Assembly: GCF_947179165.1 (NCBI RefSeq)
Contig: NC_077245.1
Location: 25,748,740 to 25,812,739 of the forward strand
Direction of reading: 5' to 3'
DNA length: 64,000 nt
From: Solanum dulcamara
Lineage: Eukaryota > Streptophyta > Magnoliopsida > Solanales > Solanaceae
The notes below the pieces were generated by a model that did no database searches, had not been told where the DNA came from, and saw only the letters and a list, made by a program, of their open reading frames with translations. This document shows, one piece after another, positions 47,356-57,690 of the stretch. The number at the start of each line of letters is the position of its first letter. Position 1 is the first letter of the stretch. The position numbers and the translations under genes are program-made.

Positions 47356-49126
47356 TGTAATACCCTATCCCCATCGTTATGGATAGGTCAATGGGAAGGA
47401 ATTTGGGCTAGCAAATTTTGGGTAGTAACTTCGAAAAATTTGAGCCTAGGTCAGACTTGAATGAATTTTGAGTCAGGAGAGGTCTAGGGTGACCTTGTGA
47501 TAGGTAGGAGATCGAATTAGTAGTCTGATTTAGTTAACTAATAGCCAAGATGATACAAAGCATTTACAGCTTCGTAAAATCGCATTTGGTTAAGTAAACC
47601 TCTCGAAATTTAATTTGGCGTGAAGGGTGTGATTTAAGATGCCATGGGATGAGGGTGTTTTATGAAATGGGATTTTGGAGCTCAAGTTCCGAACTCTCTA
47701 TTTCCGTACAACCCGACAGAGCGGGGCCGCCAAAGGGTGATGGTCTCGCTGTGGCGGGACAGTCGCGACTTAAGTCGGGAAAACCCCCAAAAAATGGTAT
47801 TCTTCCGCAAAAACTATTCTTAAGACGTTAGGAGGCGACCCAAGATGATTTTAATCAATTTTCCATGGATTTTCACGCCAAAGGTAAGATTTCTACTCCC
47901 TAAACTCATAATTTGATTTCTAAAATCCATAAACTAGGATGAATGATCATTGTCAGAAGGTTTTAGCCTGTGGGAGTGGTGGAAATTAGACCTAGGTGGG
48001 GTTTAGAATTATGGGTTGGTCTAAGAGGGGAATTATACTATAATTCGACTAAGGTAGACCATTATATTGACACTTTATATGTATTTACTGTTTTTAGACC
48101 AAGAACAAATGGAATGAACCCGAAAAGGGAAGGCTTTTGCATCTTAGGGTAGTGAAACTCGAATTCGAGGTAGGTGATGGTTTGATTTTCTGTATGTGTT
48201 CATGTACTTGTGAAATTGTTTTATTATATGCATGTGTGTATATGAATAGGGAAGTATGTTATCGAATATATGAAATGATCACTTACTGGCTTGTTCTGTG
48301 ATGAACCTGTTCTTAGTGTTATAATGTGGACTATTGTTGGTAATTTGTGATTTGAATTGCATAATTGGATTGAGTGTCACGTACTGATACATAATTGGAT
48401 CGGGTGTTATATTCCGACATATTTGGATTGGGTGTCACATTCCGTCACAAATTAAGTGTTTGCAGATCCCATGAAAGGACCCTTATGTGAAGTTGCATGA
48501 CATTGAGATTGTTGAACTGTGGTCTCGCTGAGTACTGATTGATATGAAAATGATTAAGCTTATTCTATATATATGTGCTTACTATGTTGAGTTTACTTAT
48601 CCATGATCCGCTTACTGGATAGCCGCGTGATCCTACCAGTACACTGTTGATTTTGTGTATTGATACTATACTTGCTTTGTCTTTGTTGAGTACAGGGCAT
48701 ATTCTGCCGGCTGCGGAGAGACCTCGTTTAGAGGAGTGACAATTGTTCGTGTTCAAGGGTGAGCTATTCTTTCAAGCTACCGTGGACTCTCTTTATTTCT
48801 AGTCCTTTTTCCGGGACTTAGATGTTTAACACTGGTTTACTTGTAATGACTTTATTTGGGATTGCATTTCCTTTCCTAGACTTGATGACTTGTTTAGAGT
48901 TTTGGTACGATTGACTGTCAGTTCCTAGGTATTTTCGCATGTTTAGGGGTTTATGACTAGACTTTACTGAATTTATGGGAACTCAGCCTTATTGCTATTA
49001 AAGTAAGCTGCTTCTAAATCTTTTACACTTCTTGCATCTCGTGAATGTGATACTTGGGCTGTATTAATGGTTCTTCCATCGGAGGGTTAGTGTGGGTGTC
49101 AGTCACAGCGGGTCGAGGTCGTGACA
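47356..49126 (+). repeat. 3' LTR of the gypsy element
   Basis: It begins TGTAATACCC and ends GAGGTCGTGACA, 1,771 bases, followed by the GTATA duplication. It retains a segment (about 47840-48010) that the 5' LTR lacks. No clear polypurine tract precedes it; that site appears mutated. Confidence 0.9.
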
Positions 49127-50693
49127 GTATATACCCTTTTCAGACATCACTGTATATGTTGCTGTTGTAGTCACCCTTGTACAATAGCATAAAATATTGC
49201 TTCCTTGTAAATGTGACATATTATAGACTGTCTAGCACTCTAGCTCATTTAGAAAGAAAAAAAACTTGCAATCGTCAAATTGTATGCATAGAAGACATTT
49301 GTATTATTTAACATTATGAATTTGTGGTTTGATTTTATAACCACCCTTATAATTTAATAAGTTTAAATTTTTTATTTATATTTATTTAATAGTTTTTTGC
49401 ACATATTATTAACTAGCTCCGCTCCTGCTGCTTAAGTAGAAAAACTGTCATCAAATTATTGAATTTGCAATTATGGTGGCTTGACTTGTTCTTTTCCAAT
49501 AATTTAAACTAAAAGAGAAGAAGAAGGTGACCTTACTATCTGCCTTTGTCTTACCAAGTTGACTTTTTCTTCATCAATACTTTTCAATTATTTGGAACCA
49601 AATTACAAGCTCTTTCAAGCTCTAGAAACTATATATGGAAAATTTGTCAAGTACACACTGATGCTTAGACCTTTAATGAAAGTTAAAACTATAAAATAAC
49701 TTAAGGCTAGGTCAAGCAGACAAAAGATGAAAAGATAGGTCAATTGGAAGATTGTTGTATTCTATGTACATTTTCTCTATTATGTGACCTAATTACTCTA
49801 TAAAACCAAAAAAGGGACCAAACAAGTTGGTAAACTCTATTTTATTTGTTTTCCTTGTTTCCCTCTTTGACTTTAGGTATTAATGGCCAACCTTGTCTTA
49901 AATATTGTAAAAATGAATAGGAAAATTTAAATTAACCAGCTCTGTCATCCACATTTCTTAAGTTCACTTTGTGGTAGGTATAGATTCCGCAATTCTTTAC
50001 TTCCCTAGGTTCAAAGTAATGTAAATTTTGACCAACACTAAAATGTATTGTTTTACTATTTTTATTGAGGAAAACTACAACTAACATTACTTTTAATGTA
50101 ATTGCTCAAGAACAGTATTCTAATGAATTAATTGTATGGGGAGGAATGTATGTAAAAAGGACGGGCTAATCCATAACACGTTAGAATCGGTGAGACGATT
50201 ACTCTTGCTTAGGAAAATTTGGGTGGATCATCCCCGGTGCGGCTCGGATCAGTTACTTCGTAACCGAGTAGCTGGTAGGCCCTCTCTCCGGGGAAGAACC
50301 ACTTTACAGCTGGAAGACCCTCATAATGATCCTTGAATAGATATAATCAACAATCATTCTCGAGTCTAGAGTCGATCTGCCCTCAATTAGCCTCAAGCCC
50401 AATGTCACAATCAAGGCACGTGCTGCTAAGTAGCCTTTCAAGTGCTAAGCAAATAGTCATTTTACACTGAGGCGACTGATCGGCTTCTTTTGGCCTGTAA
50501 AAGGGTCCTTCCAAAGCAGGAGAGGTGCATTCAGAAAATTCAAGCTAAAAGTGCCACAAATTGAAACCAACAGAGGACACAACAATAAACTTAGGAAAGA
50601 AATGGTGTGTTACGTATGATAAAATGATTAAATACAAGTACGAAAAAATGTTTTAATTACAATATAGACAATCCAAGGGAAGGAATGATATGA
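49127..50693. other. Intergenic DNA between the gypsy element and the CCR4-like gene
   Basis: AT-rich to about 50130 with no gene seen. From about 50150 to 50560 the composition becomes clearly richer in G and C (GGATCATCCCCGGTGCGGCT, CCCTCTCTCCGGGGAAGAAC). This block lacks coding, repeats or duplications that I can see; it could be organelle-derived DNA. The last ~100 bases probably include the 3' untranslated region of the kinase gene. Confidence 0.5.
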
Positions 50694-53018
50694 TTATGTG
50701 GATGAATCGGTGTTGGATCGAGAGAAATTTGGAGTGGTCAAACATGCTTGCAAGGCTCTTTCTAGGTTATTTACAAGTTCAGTCATTGTTGGCCGATCTC
50801 TACCTTCTAATGTAGTACAATCAGCTGCAAGATAACCTACATATGACACTGCCTCTATCTCAAATGGTGTTGGTGGTGGAACTCTACCATCCAACACCCT
50901 ATGTATCTCATCTTGTACTATGTATGGCACAACAAAATCAACCACATTCCTTGGTACACCATTCTCGTTCTTGTGAATTGCCTTGTACCCTGACAACAAC
51001 TCGAGCATCATTACTCCAAAACTGTACACGTCACTTTTTGTTGTCAATTGTTGCAATCTGTAGTACTCGGGGTCCATGTAACCCACCGTGCCCGCCGCAC
51101 GCAAAGAAAGGTGTGTTTCGTTATCTTGTGGACCCCATAGAGACAGTCCGAAGTCGGACACCTTGGCGTTCCCGTTGGTGTCGAGCAATATGTTGGACGA
51201 CTTGATGTCTCGGTGGATGACAGCTGGCACCGCGTACTCGTGGAGGTACTCGATGCCACGGGCTGCGTCCAATGCCACCTTGATCCTAGCAGTCCATGAT
51301 ATTAGTGATGAGCTATCAAGCTTGTGGAGATGGTCATGGAGAGTGCCATTGTTCATGTACTCAAAAACCAATACACGTTCATTGTTGTCTTCACAATAGC
51401 CAAATAGCCTAACAAGGTTCTTGTGATTGAGGCGTGACAAGAACTCTAGCTCATTGAGGAATGCACTGTCCTTGTCCTCTTGTCTATACTTTGAGCCACC
51501 AGCATAGGAAGATGAGGCTGAAGCTTCTGCCCTTTTTATGGCTACTTCGCGACCGTCTTCTAACGTAGCATGATAAACAGAACCAAAACTTCCAGTCCCA
51601 ATTTTGTGCTCTTCGGAGAAGTTATTCGTCACTTGAAGTAACACTTGCAAGGAAAATTCTTCTAAATGAGCCCCATTTCCCATGCTAATCAATTGACTAA
51701 GTCTTTTTTCCAAGACTGGTGGCTGAGGACCCAATTGATCTTGAACTTGAGATGTCTGGCTGCCTTGCTGGGGAGGTGTCCCGACCTCATCAAGGCGGCC
51801 AGAGTCGTGTACTCTGCATCCTCTAATCTTGCAATACTTGAGAAACAAGATAACAAGGACACTCAACATCATTAAGGACCCAACACAACCTACCACTAGA
51901 AATGCCACATTTCTCCTATTCCACTGAGATGGCGTTGGCTGTGGGGATAATGGTGGTGGCGAAGGACCTGACGCGTTAACAATTGGGGGATCAAATTCTG
52001 TCCAAACACAATGTTCACATATCTTTAGTTCTTGACCACAAAACTTAGCATAGTTAGGTAAAGGTGAACAAGGACAAGAAGTGGTACATGGTCCTGGAAC
52101 AACTTCTACACCATTAAAGACTGCTGGATTTGAATTGAAAATATTATTTCCCCAACAGAACAAGGAATAATTTGAGGTCACAATGCCACAGAAAATGTCT
52201 TTTTTCGCTTCTAATGTTTCAAAAGATGTCTCACTCAAAGATGAAGGGAGACTAAAACCATTTTCTCCCCAGCAAATCACTGTCTTATTAGCCCTCAAAG
52301 CACAACCCCTTGTATCACCTAAAGCAAGATATACGAATTGGCCAATCGGCTTTTCTACTACCATATTTCCCCAGCAAGCCAAACTACCATTCTTGGAGAT
52401 GGCACAAGCATGATGAGAACCAGCTGCAATTTCACTGTAATTCCCCAAGGGAATAGCATCAGTAACATTTCTGAAGCTTCCTAGACATTGGATTTGACCA
52501 GATGGCAACAACCCACAAACAAAATCATCTCCAACAGCAAGATTTGAAGTGATGGAGCTGGTGCTTGATGAACTGAATTCACGCCACTGCCAACATTGAA
52601 GCCTATTAGTTCCATTGACAATTCCACAAATATGAGAATTCCCAGAATCAAGGTTCGTGAGCAATGGACCGACATAAATCCTTTTATAAGTCAAATCAGT
52701 GCCATTGTTTGAGAACCTCCAACAGACCATGATTGAAGTAGAAGAAGAGGTCAAGGCACAAAGGAAACCGTTTCCACCCACAATCCCAGTGAAGGAAACA
52801 GAAGGGTTCAAAGGGATTTGAATTCCCTGAGGAAAGCTAGTACAATTAAGGGATGATTCTTGGGGGAATGAGGAGGAAGAGGAAATCAATGCACAAACCA
52901 ATGTGCGATTAGAAGTTTTGGAAATGGCAACAGTGGAAAGTGAAGAAATGGGTTGGAAACAAAGGGAAATGAAAACTAAAGAAAAGAAAAAGTGAGTTTT
53001 TTGAGAAAGAATGGCCAT
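50694..53018 (-). CDS. CCR4: CRINKLY4-related receptor-like kinase (CCR4-like)
   Basis: A single-exon, 774-residue membrane receptor kinase. Residues 1-26 form a hydrophobic signal peptide. The ectodomain (27-365) has repeated CW and GxxxxCG/A elements (VCW, QCW, ACWG, ICWG, FCWG), the crinkly-type beta-propeller, then a Cys-rich stretch (311-337) and a Pro-rich stalk. A transmembrane helix lies at about 370-393, followed by KYCKIRGCRVHDSGRLD. The kinase runs about 464-757: glycine loop GTGSFGSV 474-481, Lys495, HRDIKSSN 602-609, DFG 622-624, and MDPEYY in the activation segment. The arginine before the catalytic Asp and all key residues are present, so it should be active. The C-terminus SRSNT and the juxtamembrane motif favour CCR4 over CCR3. 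Family members are linked to epidermal and developmental signalling; this protein's ligand cannot be inferred. The reading frame is intact. Confidence 0.93.
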   Translation of the reverse strand: MAILSQKTHFFFSLVFISLCFQPISSLSTVAISKTSNRTLVCALISSSSSFPQESSLNCTSFPQGIQIPLNPSVSFTGIVGGNGFLCALTSSSTSIMVCWRFSNNGTDLTYKRIYVGPLLTNLDSGNSHICGIVNGTNRLQCWQWREFSSSSTSSITSNLAVGDDFVCGLLPSGQIQCLGSFRNVTDAIPLGNYSEIAAGSHHACAISKNGSLACWGNMVVEKPIGQFVYLALGDTRGCALRANKTVICWGENGFSLPSSLSETSFETLEAKKDIFCGIVTSNYSLFCWGNNIFNSNPAVFNGVEVVPGPCTTSCPCSPLPNYAKFCGQELKICEHCVWTEFDPPIVNASGPSPPPLSPQPTPSQWNRRNVAFLVVGCVGSLMMLSVLVILFLKYCKIRGCRVHDSGRLDEVGTPPQQGSQTSQVQDQLGPQPPVLEKRLSQLISMGNGAHLEEFSLQVLLQVTNNFSEEHKIGTGSFGSVYHATLEDGREVAIKRAEASASSSYAGGSKYRQEDKDSAFLNELEFLSRLNHKNLVRLFGYCEDNNERVLVFEYMNNGTLHDHLHKLDSSSLISWTARIKVALDAARGIEYLHEYAVPAVIHRDIKSSNILLDTNGNAKVSDFGLSLWGPQDNETHLSLRAAGTVGYMDPEYYRLQQLTTKSDVYSFGVMMLELLSGYKAIHKNENGVPRNVVDFVVPYIVQDEIHRVLDGRVPPPTPFEIEAVSYVGYLAADCTTLEGRDRPTMTELVNNLERALQACLTTPNFSRSNTDSST

Positions 53019-54407
53019 AGAAATGTTGAGATGAAAGATGCTTTCATGGTGTTTTTAGAGAAAGGAGGGGATTTGTCAAATGTTGTGAGGTTTGAGGCAG
53101 TAGTTTTAAGGGATGGATTTGGAAGAAGAATCAAACTAAAGGAAAACGCGGATTAGAAATGGCAGATAGTGAGGACTGAGGACCCAAGACCAAGTCCATC
53201 TTTGGAAAATTAATGGGCAAAGGCCCCCGCTTGTATCTCGTTAATTTGGTATGATATTTAATAAAAAATAAATTAGACTTTTAAAATTTATAATCTGAAG
53301 ATTGAAATCATTTTTAGATATTTGTGTAATTATAAAATTAAATTATTTATAATTATAATAAAATAATATTTTTTTGGAACGAATTAAAATTGTAAGAGTG
53401 TGAAGAAGAAGGGGAGTTACTACTCAATTATTTGATAAAATAATTAAATTGAAAAATTATATAAACCTAAATTCACATTTAAATTTGGATGGACCTTTTA
53501 ACCCTCCAAGTTCAATTCTTTTTTTCTTAAAAGAGGAGGGGAGTCGTGACCTCTGCTTCCAGATTAAAAATAGAAATCATAGGCAAATTGGTCAAATATA
53601 GCTTACTTTGAATATATAATAATTTATAGCTAAGTTGACCGCTTCCCCAGCTATATATTTGGTCCTGACTACACCTTGAAATTTTAATTGTAACTTTATC
53701 CTCATATTTGCAGTGCCAGTGGAGATCAAGTAATCTCACAAAGGGAGATAAACAGAGAAATTCTCCTATGTTCTGAGCTATCAAGTGAACTACTATATGC
53801 ATATTATACTCTACCCTATGCCTCTATTATTCCTTTTTAAGTGATTTTTTTCTCTCTAAAATTTAGTGTTACATAATGTTGACATGTTATATTATTTATT
53901 CTCATATCTTTTTATTTATCAAAGTTTTTATTATTAAAAAATAAAAGAAATTAGTTTCTCCAGTGTTAAGTATATATATCATAAATAATAACTAATTCAT
54001 TGTATACATAAATACAATGAAATTGGTATGATTTAATAGTTAAACTAAAAAAGACATATGCTGTTCAGATTTATGTATAAGTTTTACAAAATATTATTTC
54101 CATTTGACAATAACTTTTTGATATGTATGCAGTTATAAAAAGGATACGACTATAGTTTCTTAAAGAATAAGATACAAATTTTAAAACGTGAATCATTTGC
54201 AATTATAATCAATGTTATCATGTTTAAATTATGTGTTTGATGAACATAACTTTTAAAAAAGAGAGAAGTTGTCAAGCTGAATATTAATTTATAATATTAG
54301 AAGAACTGTCTGTATTAGAAAAGATCAAACTAATTTATAAGTAGACTATGTACAACTACAAACTATAATAGTAATGAGCGAAAAATAGACTATAATACTA
54401 TTAAAAA
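53019..54407. other. Promoter side of the CCR4-like gene and AT-rich intergenic DNA
   Basis: The first ~150 bases upstream of the start codon (reading the minus strand) are probably the leader and proximal promoter. No clear TATA box or known element could be assigned. The rest is AT-rich and I see no gene or intact element. Confidence 0.5.
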
Positions 54408-56239
54408 TGTCACGATTCAAACAGTGTCATGAATGACAGCCACACTAATTCTTCAATGGAAGAACCAAAACTATATTCCAAACTATTTTTCTAATACAGA
54501 AATAGACATTTAAAAATGTGAAAACAATTTTTAATAATAATTAGACTAAGTTCCCATAAACTCAAAAAATTAATCAACAAGAAACATTAACGTGCGAAAC
54601 TTAATCCCTACAACTTGAAAGTCATTGTACCATTGTACCAAAACTCCTAACTAAGGCCTAAGATAAGGGGATGCAACCCTGAAAAACAAACATATAAAAT
54701 AAAGTCTGGAATTAGTCTAAGTCTGAAGGAAAGGACTAAGACGGAAAAAAATTCATGGTAGCCTGAAAGAGCTGGCTCACCCTTCAATTTTGCAATCACT
54801 GATCTCCTAACTAAGGTATGTTAGCAGCCACATGAAGAATCCATGTACTCAATAAAGAAAGAGTAAGTGCAGTATCAGATCACGCGACCAGTCTAGTAAG
54901 TTTAATATACACAAGTAACTACAACATAGTAAAGACAACCATATAGAGAAACATATTACTAATTATCATTTCAAGAGAATATACAGTTTCAAAGTATCAA
55001 TCTCAAATGCAACAGTCAACAATGGTCCTCTAATGGAACTCATACCCACATTGTTAATGTGTCGGAGTGATACCCAATCTAATAGTTAGTATATACCGGT
55101 GTGGTACCCGATCAAATATGTGTTGGCATGACACTTGATCCAATATGTACCGGCTTGGTACCTGATCTAATTATGTGTCGGCATGACATCCGATCTAATA
55201 TGTACCTATGTGGTACCCAATTCAACAATCACGATGAAAAGTTCACAAACTTGCACAATCTAATATCTGGTTCATTGCTTGGAATTGATCACAATAGTCA
55301 TTTCATTAAGTTCATTATATATTTCCATAGTCACATACATGCATGTAATTTTATCAATTGCAGTTAACAGGAACATATAACATAGACGGAAAATAAACCA
55401 TCACCTACCTCGAAACAAGTCTTGCGAACTCTAAAGAGTTGGAGCTTTCCCTTTTTCCAAAGTCTTGACTCGTTCTTGGTCTAAAAACAACAAGAAATAC
55501 AAAAAATCAATGAACAATGGCTTATAATGCCCAGATTATATCAAAATACTAACCCTTAGCCAAATTCATGATCCTATCACCCAACTAGGGTTTTTCCACC
55601 ATTAATTTTAGGATAAAACCTTCCTCGAAGTTAATTCCTATAGATTCTAATAACTAAGAATTAAATTATACATTAGAGGAAAGAATTACTTACCTTTATC
55701 GAAGAGTTTGGTGCAAAACTGAAAAAGAATGGCCCTAGATCGCCCTTTCCTCTCCAAAAAGGAAGTTTGCAGGAAAATAACATTTTTGGAATTTTTCCGT
55801 TTAAATTCGCTACCGCCTCGCCATGGTGACACCCATCTCGCCATGGTGGCCTCGACATAGTGGGAATAATCCCCCGTGGAAGGTTGCAAGGAGACAGAAA
55901 CTCGTAACTCACGTCTGAAATCCCCATTTCGCAACACACCCTCAAATCATAACATTTTAAAATCAACCCTTCACATCAAGATCAATTACGAGAGTTTTAC
56001 TCGTCCGAATTCGATTCCGTAAAGTTTTACATACTCCTTAATGTCTTGGCTATCAACTCAAATGATCGAATTCATAATTAAATTACCCATACATTACCAG
56101 ATTACCCCATACCTCACCTGGCTCAGATTTCATCTAAGTCTAGCCTAGGCTCGAAATTTCTAAGTTACTACTTAGAAGTTTTATTTCTCAAATTCCTTGT
56201 CCATTGACTTATCCATAGCGACGAAAACAAGTCTTTACA
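54408..56239 (-). mobile_element. Solo gypsy-type LTR, minus strand, related to the 40643-49126 element
   Basis: The plus strand starts TGTCACGATTC and ends GTCTTTACA (minus strand TGTAAAGAC...). The flanks AAAAA (54403-54407 and 56240-56244) fit a 5-bp duplication but are low-complexity. Its reverse complement follows the LTR of the gypsy element: ATGGATAAGTCAATGG near the start, GAGCCTAGGC, then GTGTCATGCCGAC-type repeats (about 55050-55215). It is therefore a family relative reduced to one LTR. Confidence 0.82.
55050..55225 (-). repeat. Short tandem repeats in the solo LTR
   Basis: Alternating units ATGTACCGGCTTGGTACCYG and ATGTGTCGGCATGACAYC with ATCTAAT-type linkers, about 60 bases per pair. 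Equivalent but fewer units occur in the LTRs at 41470-41590 and 48365-48450. Confidence 0.7.
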
Positions 56240-56256
56240 AAAAAAATATTTCTTTT

Positions 56257-56325
56257 TGTTGGAGACTCCGAGTCAACATAGGACTCAGTTGAATACTTAG
56301 CATAGGACACTGAGTTAGTATATGC

Positions 56326-56362
<37 letters not shown>

Positions 56363-56559
56363 TTCGAGTAGGTTACATATTATTGTATGCAACAATAGTT
56401 GAGTTGGAGTAGGACACAATGATCACAAGTAATCAAACTCTGTAAATTCAATACAACAACATTGCTTATATAAAGGGCATTGTTCTATTGTTTCATTATT
56501 ACAAAATATACCAGTATTTTTTCAACTTCTCTGTCTTCTTTCTATACTGTGTTTCTACA
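56257..56559 (+). repeat. 5' LTR of copia element 2
   Basis: 303 bases, TGTTGGAGACTC to GTTTCTACA. It carries an (AGT)12 microsatellite at 56326-56361. The following bases TGATATCAGATC are the primer binding site. Confidence 0.88.
56326..56361 (+). repeat. (AGT)12 microsatellite in the 5' LTR
   Basis: Twelve perfect units, against three at the matching place in the 3' LTR. Confidence 0.95.
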
Positions 56560-56571
56560 TGATATCAGATC
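56560..56571 (+). other. Primer binding site of copia element 2
   Basis: TGATATCAGATC directly follows the LTR; it matches the initiator methionine tRNA complement at 10 of 12 positions. Confidence 0.75.
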
Positions 56572-56622
56572 TCTATGGCAAAGATAAAAGCTGCATGATT
56601 TTCTCTCCCACAATATCCAACA

Positions 56623-57690
56623 ATGGCCCCAAACACAACTGCTCTGTTACTGTCAACCCCTTCCCTACATCACCTTATTGTTGCTTGTCCAATCAAGCTT
56701 AAGCCCACAAATTACTTAATTTGGACAACTCATATCATGCAGCTTATGCAAGTTATGAAGGTCATAGACTTCTTATTCCTGTTCGGTGACCTTCGCTGAG
56801 GTTTTTAATCTACCTCTGAAACCTAAACGTGGAGGATTAGATCCTGTAACTAGGGGTATGTGGTTGATTGATATTGCCTATCGATCAAAGAGGAGAAACC
56901 AAACAAAGGTACCTCATCTTCCACAGATAGAAAGGAGAAAGAAAGTGAGGACAATGACCGGAAGAAAGAGATGTGTTATTAAGAACATAGATCTCAAGAA
57001 CTATGACTGAACAGAGCATGTATCTCATTGTAGGTTGTACTACAGCCAAGAAGAAGTGGTAATGCTTGAAAGAGGCATATCTTCAAGCAAAAAATGATAA
57101 AGAGTTTCAACTCAAGCAACAACAGAACATCAAGTTGGGATATAAGAAACTTGATGAATATCTGAAAGAGTTTAAGGGTATATATGATGGTCTTGCAGCC
57201 ATACACAAACCTTTTGATAAGGATAGCAAACTTATCAACTTTGCCAGAGGTTTAGTTCCCAAATATAGGACTTTCAGAACTGTGATGCTTGGAAAGGCAC
57301 CTTATCTAACTCTCAATCAGTTTGTCAATGCAATTGAAGGCTTTGACGTGAGAGTAGAGAAGGATGAAGTGTCATAGGAGAACCATAACATGGCTTTATC
57401 TACACAAAGATGCAGAGGCAAAGGATTCAGAGGAAACTCTAATAGAGGGAATTCTAACTACAACTCAAGAGAAAGAGGATTCAGACCTGCTGGGTAGGGA
57501 AACTTCAATCAGAACAACCAAACCATGCAAGGAACAAATCAAATAAAGGAAAAGTATTCATCTAGTGCTTGTCAAAGTTGTGGTAGGAATAATCACACTA
57601 CACTTAAGTGTTTCTACATATGGTACTACTCCTATCAAGCTGAAGAGACTCTCCCACAAGCTTTGGCAGCATCCAAATTGCAAGGAACAA
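56623..57690 (+). pseudogene. Copia 2 gag
   Basis: The start MAPNTTALLLSTPSLHHLIV is followed by KLKPTNYLIW, the usual copia Gag opening. A segment (about 56786-57000) does not read as gag in any frame. The central Gag domain resumes at 57066-57377 (YKKLDEYLKEFKGIYDGLAA, FARGLVPKYRTFRT). A basic Arg- and Gly-rich stretch and the CCHC knuckle CQSCGRNNHTTLKC (57570-57611) are present. At least one stop and several frame changes break it. Confidence 0.85.

Larger units (their letters stand above)
40643..49126 (+). mobile_element. Ty3/gypsy chromodomain retrotransposon, complete but dead
   Basis: LTRs 40643-42262 and 47356-49126 flank a 5.1-kb interior with gag, protease, reverse transcriptase, RNase H, integrase and a chromodomain remnant, in gypsy order. 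GTATA is duplicated exactly (40638-40642 and 49127-49131). All frames are broken by stops. The chromodomain remnant at the C-terminus places it among plant chromoviruses. Confidence 0.95.

Noticed and set aside
51044..51399. Open frames overlapping the receptor kinase on both strands
   Set aside because: They lie in other frames of a well-supported kinase exon and have no family resemblance.
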